Of a DNA stretch of 64,000 nucleotides, positions 44,787 to 55,326 are shown piece by piece. The notes under the pieces are model-generated. The model made no database searches and was not told where the DNA came from. It saw only the letters and a program-made list of their open reading frames with translations. The stretch comes from Galeruca laticollis. Taxonomy: Eukaryota; Arthropoda; Insecta; Coleoptera; Chrysomelidae. Location of the stretch: the NCBI GenBank assembly GCA_963921935.1, contig OY998185.1:64495717-64559716 (forward strand), written 5' to 3'. Each line of letters begins with the position of its first letter. Positions within the stretch are counted from its first letter, which is position 1. A program made the translations under genes and the position numbers.

Positions 44787-44985
44787 CAGTAGAAACGGTG
44801 AAGCTTTTTCATCACGTAACTTAGTTGACGATATTATTCAACACAACCTATGTTGGTAGTGTCTTTTTCTAATAACAGAAAAAGAGCGAAACTCAATACA
44901 AACGTTTGTCGTATTGTTTTGATTAAGATGCATATGGTTGATGTTGTATCAACCACGTGATGGAAGAGACTCAGCGTTTCTACTG
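44787..44985. mobile_element. 199-bp MITE with TA duplication, next to Runx exon 1
   Basis: The ends are CAGTAGAAACG and its inverse CGTTTCTACTG, extending with mismatches to CATCACGT (about 33 bp each). TA flanks both sides (44785-44786 and 44986-44987). No coding. It lies about 245 bp upstream of the likely acceptor of the Runt exon. Confidence 0.8.
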
Positions 44986-45049
44986 TATGTGATATTCTCG
45001 CTGTAACGAGTTTATAGTCCAGTCAAATAACTACTAAATTATGTCAATT

Positions 45050-45436
45050 TCACAAATAAAAATGGTCGTTTTTCTGTGAATATATGGAATTCTATGGCAT
45101 ATTGGAGCATATATCAGGATTTTAGAAAATGTTATGCTTCCTTCCGTTGAGATTCTTTGCCCTAACAATGATTTTATCTTCCAACAAGATAACTGTGCAG
45201 TGCATAACTCTGGTTTAGTGACCGAATTTTTTCGGGCACGTAATATTAATGTTCTTAACTGGTGTAGTAAAAGCCCAGACTTGAATCCAGTAGAAAATTT
45301 TTGGGAAATGTTAGTAAGAGAAATTCGAAAGGCAAACGTAAGACCAAGAAACGTTGGAGGTTTGTTGGAACTTATAAATAATACTTGGGAGGAAATAACT
45401 GAAAAATATTGTTCAACATTATATATATATCGATGA
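45050..45436 (+). pseudogene. Tc1-type (DD34E) transposase C-terminal fragment
   Basis: The frame encodes LPSVEILCPNNDFIFQQDNC, AVHNSGLVTEFFRARNINVL, NWCSKSPDLNPVENFWEML and REIRKANVRPRNVGGLLE. The second catalytic Asp (QQDN) and the Glu (NPVENFW) are separated by 34 residues, the Tc1 signature. A frameshift near 45090 separates the preceding NGRFSVNI. The first two thirds of the transposase and both TIRs are missing. Confidence 0.82.
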
Positions 45437-47872
45437 CCACCCACTAAACAAGAAACATAACAAGTCTTTTTGTGATGTTTTTTTAAGAGACTTTTTGTGA
45501 TGTTTATTTAAAACGTTAATAAGATATCTCCTAGATGTCTTCATTTTATTACCAACTATATTAATATCCATGTCATGCAAATAAAACATATTTTTGATGT
45601 ACACAATAATACTTGAATTCCCAGTTACATACACATCCTATGAACTTCTTTTTAGCAACTTCCTATAGGAAACATTCATACGATGTTAATTTGTATACTT
45701 CTCACTAATATCACATACAGAACGTTACTGTAATATTACAAATTAACATGTTTCTAAGATTATCACATGTTGCAGTTACTATCACATCATTCGAAATAAT
45801 TTTTAGTAAGTTCGTGCGATTACGTCTTTATGATGTTAGTTCATAAAACTCTCAGTAATATCACATATTAAACATCACGGTAACATAAAACAAAGAAGAA
45901 AACAGAAGAGGAATTGACGAACGAACATTATCTGTGGAAACACATGACAAGAATGAAATGGCGGATGGTTTTCAGTCTTGTGTTATATTTTATTTGCAGG
46001 CAGCACATATTTTGCAAGTAGTACTTCAATAAAGTGGTCTTCGTTTTCGTTAGTTCCTATTAGTTCCTACTAAGCTACAGTTTCTATACTTAGTTATAAT
46101 GGACGAACAACAATTGTTATCGGTAAGTACCTATTCCAAAATCATAATTATTAAAACTTAATACTCATTCAAGACTTTAATCGGCTATTGTACATTGAAA
46201 TTCCAGGTGGCGGAATTGTACACTAACATTATATAAAGAGTTTACAAAATAAGGGTTTTTTCAACTTTTAAAATATTTTAGTTAGTAAGTATATTTTAAA
46301 AACGATTCACAATATTTTAAATCCTAGATATGCATTATACCCTACAAAAAACTTAATATTGCAATAGGGTAGATATTATTATTAATAATAAAACGTGCTC
46401 ATATGTTGGCAGAGATTTGAATCTAGAAGAAAATATTTTCAATGTTCAAGATGTTTCAGAAGCTACTTACATAAAGAAAATAAATAACAAATAGTTGGTA
46501 ATTATGTAAAGAAAGGGGAATGACTGTTTCAGATAGTCTGATACAGACATTGTATTAAACAGTACAAATAATATTGAATCGAGTATCTCTAGTTCTAGAT
46601 TTTGTAATAGCAGTAATAGCCATCAATATAGTATTGCAGGTTTAGAAAATTTTAACATTAATACTAACATTTCTTGTGAACAATTAGAGGCTATTTAAGA
46701 CTTAAACAGAAATTTCTGTTAAAAAGCTCATTTCCATTTGAAAATACACTGAATACAATAAAAAAAATGTCCCTTACAATGGTACCTATATTAATCTAGT
46801 TGAAGAATATGTAACTTATGGCACTGAGTGCTCCAGACAACAAACAGAATTCAATTATTTATTATCGTAGAAACACAGCTATTGGATACTCAATTGTATA
46901 CAATTAATTATAAACTCCTTTAACTCGATAATGTGTTCATATCTCTTCTTCATAAGTAGTTTTTTTGTATACAGTGTATTAATAATGCTTAGTTCCCATT
47001 AAGTTACAATTCCACGATGTTAATATACAATATATTCCAGGATGAAAATAACAAGATGAGAATAGTATATTATTTTATACAGAAAAGAATTATGAATTTT
47101 CATGGCACACCTGAATTTACTTTCGAAACGGAATAAGGCATGTAATAGAAGGTAAATCATGAAAAGTCACTTCTCGAAATAAAATATGTTGTTATTCCTT
47201 TGAAGAGCCCCGCATGTATCTTGTGGAAAATGTGTCCCAGTCAATTGGTTGAAAATCCAGTTTGATGTAGTTTATGATGATCGATCAAAGGTCTCCATGG
47301 GCGCAATTTGATCTAAAGTAATTGTTTTATTAGCTGCTGTTCAGAACACCTTTAAATGTTTCACAGATAAGGATTTTGAAGTGTACGTTATGGAATGGTT
47401 GAGGCACTCGAAACAGCTACTCTTGCGTAAGAAAAAGTAATCGTAAGTAAACAATAGAATTTTCTTTAATCAGATTGGATTAGTTGATTTAACGTAATGT
47501 TTCATAAAATCTTTATGGTTTAAAATTTTTATTAGTTTTAGTATTATTAAAAAACTTTTCTAATACATTTTCTGTAATCTACCTGTAATGTATGTGTATC
47601 CGTTAAACTTTATTAATTCAGTTTCAAAGTATGTTACATTATGGTAACTACGGATTAATATACCCTTTTTTATTCCTTGCTTTCACTGAATGCTTTCAAT
47701 AGTTTCCACTTTCCACGCTTGTTATGTAATATGCTTACACAATTTTATTTTTTTTAGGTTGGATTCCTGGACAAGATACTTTTTTTTCTAATTTTGTACT
47801 GTACTGTTCATTAAAAGTGAATAAACATTTTAAATCCTTTATTGCTTTTTTTGCTATTTTATCTTAAATGTA
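45437..47872. other. No confident gene; possible interior of a degraded DNA transposon
   Basis: The words GATGTTA/TAACATC recur many times at 45640-45900 and again at 49660-49890, and the segments at 45641 and 49899 are imperfect inverted copies (TGAACTTCTTTTTAGC type). This suggests one old ~4.3-kb element around the long-TIR element. At 46099 an ATG with eight codons runs into a good donor (TTATCG before GTAAGT). No transposase domain could be recognised in the stop-rich sequence between. Confidence 0.35.
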
Positions 47873-48316
47873 CAGGGTGAACAATTAAGAACGACTGTGG
47901 GCCACATGTCAGAAAAGAATCATGGTACAACTTTCAAAAAACTTACCTTTAGGTAAGTGATACTGAAAAATTGCTGGAAAATATTTTGCAGTGTCTAAAA
48001 TATCCGCTAGGGGTGGAATGAACACTCGAAAACATAATACTCCAAAAAAAACATACTAAAGGTGTCCTAAAAATACAATTTTTGAAATCTTGAAGAGATT
48101 ATGAAAAAAATTCATTAAGAAGATTGTTTGCCATTATTCTTCAAATAATAGGTGGGGAGGTTCAAACTTATGAACAAATGTATAACTTTTTCGTTTTTCA
48201 ACCGATATTAATGATTTTAGCTGCATTTTTTTTTATATATCAATCGCATCAACCACGTAGGGTTATTAGCGAGTTAAAATGATGGAAGTTCACTTATTGT
48301 AGCTTGGTTATAGTCT

Positions 48317-48964
48317 CTATATTTTGCTACTTAATTTGCAGTCTTTTAGGTAGTTTAAAAGTTTTTTAGTTTCTTGCTTTTCTTGTAATAGTTTTTTTAG
48401 TGATAGTGGTAGTTGATTCTTTTTCCGTTCCTTGTCGTATTTCGCACATTCGATTACCAGGTGTTTCACGGTTAACTCACTGTTACACATTTCGCACATT
48501 GGTTTATTTTTTCCTGCTAGTAAGTAGTCGTGCGTGTTGCGCGTATGACCGATTCGAATACGAGAAAGGATCACTTGTTCTCTTCTATTTATGTTTTTAC
48601 AGTTCCAACCGTGAGAATTTGTAGTGACTTCATATGATTTGTGTTGGTTATGTCTTGCTTCTTCCTGCCATTTATCGCAGATTTTGCTCTTGTAGAACGC
48701 TTTCAAATCAGTATGTACGGTAAAATCGTTCCTTTCTGATTGTTGATTGGTGAATGCATTTTTTGCTATTTGATCTACTCTCTCATTCCCTTCTATTCCA
48801 GTATGGGATGGGACCCACATGATTTTAATATGTATGCTGCTGTTTCTGCAATTCTGTAGCTCTTTCTTGATCAGTATGGCTATAGGGTGATTAGAGTACA
48901 GTTGACGTGCTGTTAGTGAACTTTGAGAGTCAGATATTAAAAGGACATTTTTATTAAGCTGCAT
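48317..48964 (-). pseudogene. LINE ORF2 C-terminus: RNase H and zinc knuckle, 5'-truncated
   Basis: The open frame of about 215 codons encodes the back half of an RNase H (LLISDSQSSLTA with Asp; IKIMWVPSHTGIEGNERVDQ), a linker (YKSKICDKWQEEA; RREQVILSRIRIGHTRNTH) and a CCHC motif (CEMCNSELTVKHLVIEC), typical of R1/I/Jockey-group LINEs. The start of RNase H and the RT are missing at the right edge, where a palindromic repeat begins. No internal stop, so it is a recent truncated insertion into the long-TIR element. Confidence 0.85.
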
Positions 48965-48965
48965 T

Positions 48966-49221
48966 TAAAAGAGTTTTTCTGTTGAATAAGATGGATAACA
49001 AAATTTTGTATTCGCTCGGAAATTTCAAATGTAAATTGAAGCATTTTTTCAATTTTTATATCTGATAACGTAAATCCCTTTTCATCAGAATTTAAAAAAT
49101 GTCTCATTACATTTGAAATTTCCGAGAAAATGGAAAAATTGTCGACTTTTTCACATAGCGTTGACAAAATTGTTCAATTTTGTTAAGCATATCTTATTAA
49201 AGAGGAAAAACTCTTTTAAAT
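48966..49221. repeat. 256-bp palindromic element
   Basis: The ends ATTTAAAAGAGTTTTTC and GAAAAACTCTTTTAAAT are perfect inverse copies, and a second inverse pair (TCGGAAATTTCAAATGTAA and its complement) lies further inside. The whole sequence can fold on itself. It abuts the truncated end of the LINE at 48964. Confidence 0.72.
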
Positions 49222-49969
49222 GACGCCAAAAACATTGATATCGATTAAAAAACAAAAAAGTGTTACATTTGTTTATTAGGTTGAACCTTCCTACACCCCT
49301 TATTTGAAGAATAAGTACAAACAGTCCCTAACTACATTTTTTCATAATCTCATCAATATATCAATAATTGTATTTATAGGATACCTTTAGTATGCCTTTT
49401 TTGGAGATAATCACAGTATTATGTTTTTAAGTGTTCATTCCACCCCATAGCAGCTATTTTAGGAACTCAAAAACATTTTCCAGCGATTTTTCAGGGTCAT
49501 TTTCCTGAAGGTATTTTTTAAAGTTGTACAATGATTATTTTTTGAAATATGGCCGACAGCCGGCGTTCTTAGTTATTCACCCTGTATTTGCTGATTAGGC
49601 ACAGAAACATCTATAGGATGTCATCTAGAATGTTTGAGGTATATTATTTAGAGGTTTAAGTAATGTCCATACAACATCTAAGAGAATACACTGTATTCTT
49701 TTTGATATGTTGCATTTAGATCATTGATAAGATGTTATTTTTTAGACATTGCATTAACATCGACAAGATGTTAAAAGGCATTTCAGAATGTAACAGAAAT
49801 GTTTTTAGTTCGTTATAAAGACTTTCTTTTGAGGAAGTTCTAGTAACATCACAGTAATGTAAAAAGACAGCGCTTTAACATCGCTGAGAAGAAGTTTGAA
49901 CAAAATCTGTCAAATTATTTTCTAATTTATGGAACTCTCGAGTTATATTTGACTAGATTATTTTTTGAT

Positions 49970-50104
49970 TCACAAATTGGTGAAGGTCTTAAGTTGTCTC
50001 CATATAGACTGATTACTTATTAGAGTATTTTTCGAAGTAGTTTCTATAATCTTATTCGTTATTTCTTCATCAGAAAAGGTACTAAACCGATGATGTTCAC
50101 TCAT
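49970..50104 (-). pseudogene. Possible first exon of a Crypton/KIAA1958-like recombinase
   Basis: ATG at 50104 opens 44 codons: MSEHHRFSTFSDEEITNKI and ETTSKNTLISNQSI. The FSxFSDEEI...KNT pattern resembles the N-terminus of Crypton-type tyrosine recombinases and related domesticated proteins. No catalytic part was found nearby, so the assignment rests on a short motif only. Confidence 0.3.
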
Positions 50105-51309
50105 TTTATATATAACGTTGACACAATTGGATAATTATTTTGACAACTATCTGACACTTGCTAGACAAATAAAAGCAACAGTGATTATTCCCGAGAATAA
50201 TCACATGAGCTTTATTCCCACTATAATAATGACATGATTGGTTGAAACTTACCCTTGTGTCAAATAAAGAAGCATTTCATTGGTTTTAAGAAACGTCAAA
50301 AAATAATCATTTAAATATACGACAAAACTATCCCATTTTTCCCGTAAACGGAAAAGTCACTGTCACATTAGGCAACAACCACTGTCCCATTTTTTTGCCG
50401 TATATCTACAAAAGTGAATGTGGGTTTCTGTACTAATATTATTTTATTTTCACTGCCTTTTATTTTTTTAAATTGTTGAAAATGTACTATATTGAAGTTA
50501 AGCTTAAATTCAGATTAAAAATGCCAGACGATTTCCTTAATTTGGGAATAGTATTTCAACAAACTTATAATTACCTGAAAGAATAATATTATGGTAGATG
50601 GATTGGACGCGACGATGTCCCAGCATTCTGAATTTTAAATTAAAATATGACTGAAACAACAAGAAAGTGCGTTAACAAAAATTATTATTGTTATTAGGTA
50701 TTAACTGACTAACTGTTTATATCAATGTATATTCAAATCATATTGAAAAAACCAATAAAAGTATTGAGTAACAGCTACGTTTTTATAAGAAACAAAGAAC
50801 GGATTAAGGGGGATTCTCGGGAAATTTACAAGAACTGGGAACGTATTTTTTTAAATATTCTTTTAATTAGTCAGCCACAGATTTTGCAAACTCATTCTGT
50901 AATAATATTTAAAATAATCTATTTTCTACGTTTCACTCTATTAATTTATGAATTCATTACGTAAGGGTATACAGAGATAACCAAAAAAGAAAGGAGAAAT
51001 TTGTTCCTCTTATATTCTAGCCATATTGCTTGTAGTAATGGTTTTAACGTTCCTTTTATTCAATAGTGGGAATAGTTTGAATATACTTTCCTACTCTTGT
51101 GTAAATTTTAATATTACAGGTTATTTTACTTTTCAGCCCAACCTATTCAATATGCGAGAAAAGTATTGGTTTAACCCCAAAAAAGTTGAAATTTTGAAAA
51201 AAAAATGTTTGAGTTGCCTTTACGTTTCTCATCAAGAATAACGCGAAAAAACGGTTTTTAGAAAAAAAATCCTGTGTGTATGTCGTCGTCGTCGTTGTCA
51301 TCGGCCACT
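50105..51309. other. No gene recognised
   Basis: AT-rich. A near-perfect palindrome GTGATTATTC..GAATAATCAC lies around 50190. Open stretches at 50725-50964 and 51026-51241 have no recognised similarity. Confidence 0.5.
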
Positions 51310-52110
51310 TTTCGTTACATGTTTTGTTAGCACGATACAGCGTCCGGAGTGCAACAAGTCACCAATTTCATAATTGAATATTATTCAGAACATCTCACAT
51401 ATGAACCCTATCGATTTTCAGCTCACCATAGCCAGTACAACGGGTGCTATGGTAAAGTACGACATTTTTGTCATTTTTTGAGAAATTTCAGTTTGTTAGC
51501 ACGACACAGCCTCCGGAGTGCAACAAGTCACCAATTTCATAATTCAATATTGTTCAGGATATTTCAAAGATGAACCCTATTGATTTTCAGCTCACCATAA
51601 CCAGTACAACGGGTGCTATGGTACTTAAAGTACGACATTTTTGTCATTTTTGGAGAAATGTTAGTTTGTTATCATGATACAGCCTCCGGAGTATATACAA
51701 GTGACCAATTTTATGATTGGATATTATTCAAAACGTCTCAGAGATGAACCCTATTGATTTTCAGCTCACCAGAGCTAGTACAACTGGTGCTATGGTACTT
51801 ATAGTACGACATTTTTGTCATTTTTGGAGAAATTTCAGTTTGTTATCACGATACAGCCTCTGGGCTGCAACAAGTCACCAATTTTATGATTGAATATTGT
51901 TCAGGACGTCTCAGAGATGAACCCTATTGATTTTCATCTCACCAGAGCTAGTACAACGGGTGCTATGGTACCTGAGTGCCACATTTTTGGTCCTATTTGG
52001 AGAAATTTCGGGTTGTTAGCACGATACATCCTCCGGAGTGTATACAATTTTATAATTGGATATGTTTCAAGGTGTCTCATTCAAGGTGTCTCACACAGCG
52101 AGTACAGCGG
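51310..52110. repeat. Tandem satellite, about five ~173-bp monomers (inverse of the one at 21.6 kb)
   Basis: The word TTTGTTA(G/T)CACGA recurs at 51323, 51492, 51665, 51839 and about 52012, giving spacings of 169-174 bp. Each monomer contains GCCTCCGGAG, CAAGT(C/G)ACCAATTT, AGTACAACGGGTGCTATGGT and GACATTTTTGTCATTTTTGG. It is the same family as 21640-22350 but in the opposite orientation. The last monomer decays at about 52110. Confidence 0.9.
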
Positions 52111-52174
52111 GTATTTACCTAGGTATTTTTTGTTATCTGCATATTTTTTTAAATATCTAAGTACTTATAAGTAG

Positions 52175-52733
52175 ACGAGGCACAATGGACCAAGTTTCTG
52201 ATCCCAAACTTGGGTGACTGGATAGGCTGCAAGCACGGGCAGGAAGACTATTTCCTTTCACAAGTACTCACAGGACACGGGTGCTTCAGAGTGTATGTTA
52301 AGAGGATAGGGAAAACAGAAACAGACGAATGTCCGTACTGCAAAATCGTGGATACCGTGGACCATACTATTTTTGATTGCGAAAGATGGCTTACAGAAAG
52401 GGAACAACTGTATGTGAGCATAGGCACACACCTCACGGCAGTTAACTTGGCGCAAACTATGATGGCAGACAGCAGGAAATGGAAAGCAATTCAACATTTC
52501 ATAGCCACGATACTGAAACAGAAGGAAATAGAAGAAAGACAACAGGATAGATGATAGTATGTATTAGACCACTCATCAACCTGACGTTATGCGAAGAGCA
52601 ATACCAGGTTTTGATGGGGCGAAGAGGGAGGATTAGTGGGTAGGCTAGGGTCATCTTCCTTAGAGTCCTACACTGCCAGGGAAAGGAAGAACGAGTACCT
52701 GTGCGAGCATGAGCGTCCTCCCCGTCAAAAAAA
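52175..52733 (+). mobile_element. 5'-truncated R1/Jockey-type LINE end with 16-bp target duplication
   Basis: Both sides carry AAGTACTTATAAGTAG (52159-52174 and 52734-52749). The insert ends in an A-rich tail after CCCCGTC. It contains the end of ORF2 (52177-52554) and a 3' UTR of about 180 bp. The perfect duplication indicates a recent insertion, just right of the satellite array. Confidence 0.9.
52177..52554 (+). pseudogene. LINE ORF2 C-terminus with CCHC motif
   Basis: The frame encodes EAQWTKFLIPNLGDWIGCKH, YFLSQVLTGHGCFRVYVKRI and CPYCKIVDTVDHTIFDC (C-x2-C-x7-H-x4-C), then a Lys/Gln-rich tail ending KEIEERQQDR. This is the segment after RNase H in R1/Jockey-group LINEs. It has no ATG of its own and is only the 3' end of the original ORF; no internal stop. 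Confidence 0.85.
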
Positions 52734-52760
52734 AAGTACTTATAAGTAGGAAGTAGTACT

Positions 52761-52763
<3 letters not shown>

Positions 52764-52828
<65 letters not shown>
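52764..52828. repeat. (TA)n microsatellite
   Basis: About 32 TA units, a few bases right of the LINE target duplication. No RTE LINE adjoins this one. Confidence 0.9.
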
Positions 52829-52831
<3 letters not shown>

Positions 52832-53440
52832 GACGTTAGGCAATATTTCTGTTATTGGTTGCTAAAAAAATGTGCTTTTTAGTTTTGGGTTATTTTCTAG
52901 TATTTATAAACAACCTGTCTGTACCCCATTAGTTAAGTAAATGCTTTAAAATGGGTGTGAACAAGAATTTATTTTGTTGTTATTTTATTCTGGTTGTTTC
53001 ATTTTAATATTTTAGTCTAAAAATAAATATGACTTCAAAAGTTCACTTTTTTGCTTTATTTCAAGCACCTACCTACCTTCAAAATAATAGATAAAATAAA
53101 CATGATCCAAAATGCCTTAAGGGACGCCAAAATCCTTTTTTGCACACATGCACCAGTATCCCTTACGGAGACAGACCCTGCGCATATAATTATAGTCTAT
53201 ATAGAAAGGACAAGGAGTAATAAATCATTCATTTAAGTAGATTTCATAGACGTACCAAAATATATTTTAAGAGGGTATACCGTAAGGTACATTTTGTATT
53301 GAACGAATGAGTTGCAGCTATGCTAAAGAATATACGATTTAGGTCAGAGGTAACGGGATGTACTAATTTTAATAAAAAAAAAGTGATAGAGGTACATAAA
53401 TTTTAGTAAGTTTGATAAAGAAAGGCAACACAGTTTATTC
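52829..53440. other. No gene recognised; MULE target site at its right edge
   Basis: AT-rich sequence without domain or repeat. Its last 8 bases (GTTTATTC, 53433-53440) are the left target duplication of the MULE. Confidence 0.55.
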
Positions 53441-54986
53441 CGGAGTATCCGAACTCTGCCACAAAATGCAGGTAGTCATTACGGGTTGTTCTAACTCTGC
53501 CAGTGTTTAAAATTTTGGAGATTAACTACCAAACCAGTAGGGGTCTAATAGCCTAATCCGATTTAACCATTTACCTTGAACTTTAGGTACTCAAATTCAA
53601 TATAAGAAAATATTAATAACATACATATATTTTCAATGTATATTTGCCACTTCTAAAAAATTACATCTACATTACAATAAAATATATTCAATATACATAA
53701 ACATATAAAAAAAACAAAAAATTAAACGTGTGGAAGATTTTTACATGCAACCGTTTTTACAAACATAAAGCGAGAAATAACATTTTTCCTATATTGATCC
53801 AAATGATCATTAATGAAATTAATTTTAACATTAATAGTTTTTTTGGTTTTTTTCTGGCTTTGGTTTGCCGAACGAATTTTCGCGTATACCTCCGTTTGTA
53901 AATCCAATAACACACTAGTAAATTGAACAATGTTTGGATGTGCTTTGTAAAAATAAGCACCGAAATGCGAATGAAAACTCTCACAAGAATTCGTTGTTCT
54001 CTTAAAAAAGGATGCATCATTTGCCCAAATAAGTGGTGGAAATATCGAATTTTGCGTTATATATGTTTTATTGACATAATTTCGGAATTCTATAACTCTT
54101 TCGTCATTCGGAAGCAAAAAATGTAGTTCATTATAAAAAAATTCTACAACTTCCTCAGGACTAAGATACATAATACCGAAATGTACTTTTAAGTATTCGC
54201 CAATTACAGAACCTTTCTGTCTGTACTCTTGTACCAAATGAAACTCCTGAATCTTACGAAACCAAGCTTGACAGAGATAAAATTTGCAACCAAAAAGAAT
54301 TTGATCTCTGCCAAAACATTCATATATAGCGTTATGAATGCTTAGTTCAAAATCTACTACGACTTCTGTAGGTTGAAAATTTAAGCCTACTTCTTCACAT
54401 TTTTGTCTTAAAATTAAAAACAAATTTGAATATGTTTGACTTGATTTGTCCGGCAGCAAACAAAAAACAAGAGGTACGTAATAGCCGTTTTTAAAACCAT
54501 GAATGGTAAACATTTGGTAAAAAAAAGTTGAACAGTATTTAAAAGTCCCATCCATCAAAATACAATCCGAATTACATAAAAAATTAAGGTTGGAAAAACA
54601 GGAGAACACAATAATTTTAAATACCTGGTCTGCTGTTAATAGAAATTCCTCTTCTCGGTTCGTTCGTAATTGTAATTCACGAACACTATTAAATACTTCT
54701 TCCTGATTTTTAGGCAATAGTGTAAGTGCATCAACATCCTTCCCCTAATCCCCTAAATATCGATCAAAACAATCAAGATTTCTTCAAAATATTTAATTCA
54801 AGAAATCTTTGAAACCTTTCAGAAATATACATAACTCTATGGGCCTCCGATTTTATCTATTATAAACCCTAATGACTCTAATAGGATTAAACTAAATGGT
54901 TGTGGCACAGTTCGAACATTTCAGTAATCCTCAAATTGATACAAGTCAGGTAAAATTTTATTTTGTGGCAGAGTTCGAATATGCCC
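53441..54986 (-). mobile_element. MULE-type DNA transposon (1.55 kb) with 8-bp target duplication
   Basis: The left tip is CGGAGTATCCGAACTCTGCC, the right tip is the inverse of GGGCATATTCGAACTCTGCC, and both continue into CACAAAAT. An 8-bp repeat GTTTATTC flanks it (53433-53440 and 54987-54994). Inside each end a second GAACTCTGCCA-type or ACAGTTCGAAC-type copy of the tip motif is found about 35-70 bp inward. It carries the transposase gene described next. The MITE at 4229-4517 shares both ends, including about 120 bp on the right. Confidence 0.9.
53722..54744 (-). pseudogene. MULE transposase, N-terminally truncated
   Basis: The frame is open from just after a TAG at 54745-54747 to the stop at 53722, about 340 codons, but has no Met before the catalytic region. 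DDE landmarks: D in CILMDGTFKYCSTFFYQ, D in TEVVVDFELSIHNAI, the GCKFYLCQAWFRKIQ segment (usually C..H), and E in FKRTTNSCESFHSHFG. FPPLIWANDASFFKR before the Glu also fits. The N-terminal zinc-finger (FLYWCH-type) part that relatives carry is missing, and between the frame start and the right tip there are only 240 bp. So the element is itself an internal-deletion copy. Absence of stops over 340 codons suggests recent mobility. Confidence 0.82.
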
Positions 54987-55326
54987 GTTTATTCATAATA
55001 TTTTTTATTTGTATTACCCCTATATGTAGTGTTTGGGGAATTTTTCTCAGAAATTTTAAATGGCAAGTGGCCTACTGTAATCGGCTTAATACGATTACAC
55101 CTATTTACAGATTATTCGATTATTGAGAGGGATTTTCCAAACAACCCAGTTTTCTTAGAAACATTATCGGGAATATTATTTTAAAAGAAAGTAGGTACAT
55201 TAAATCAGTACTTAGTATTAGTTCTTTGAGTAAAGTTGTATGAAGTTGTATGGTTGTCATAATATTGTAAACAGTTGGAATATATTTAAAACATTTGTTG
55301 AATGTTAATTGTGCAAGTACCAAACA
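54987..55326. other. No gene; upstream region of the transposase at 55327
   Basis: AT-rich. It probably contains the left end of the DD82E element, but no inverted partner could be matched confidently with sequence downstream of 56664. Confidence 0.45.

Larger units (their letters stand above)
47873..49584. mobile_element. Long-TIR element (~330-bp arms) interrupted by a LINE
   Basis: Tips are CAGGGTGAACAATTAAGAAC on the left and the inverse on the right, flanked by TA (47871-47872 and 49585-49586). Arms of about 330 bp match as inverted copies. Near the centre lie an RNase H-bearing LINE end (48317-48964) and a palindromic repeat (48966-49221). No transposase of its own is present. The family differs in tip sequence from the 41366-43819 element but has the same design. 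Confidence 0.82.

Noticed and set aside
45034..45444. 136-codon minus-strand frame
   Set aside because: It is antisense to the Tc1 transposase fragment, which shows DD34E motifs on the plus strand.
46099..46125. Nine-codon exon with donor as a host gene start
   Set aside because: No continuing exon was recognised, and the surrounding sequence looks like a degraded transposon; kept only as a hint in the finding on 45639-49900.
51310..52110. Regular repeats that might suggest a CRISPR array
   Set aside because: Whole ~173-bp monomers repeat without unique spacers, and the genome is eukaryotic; this is satellite DNA.
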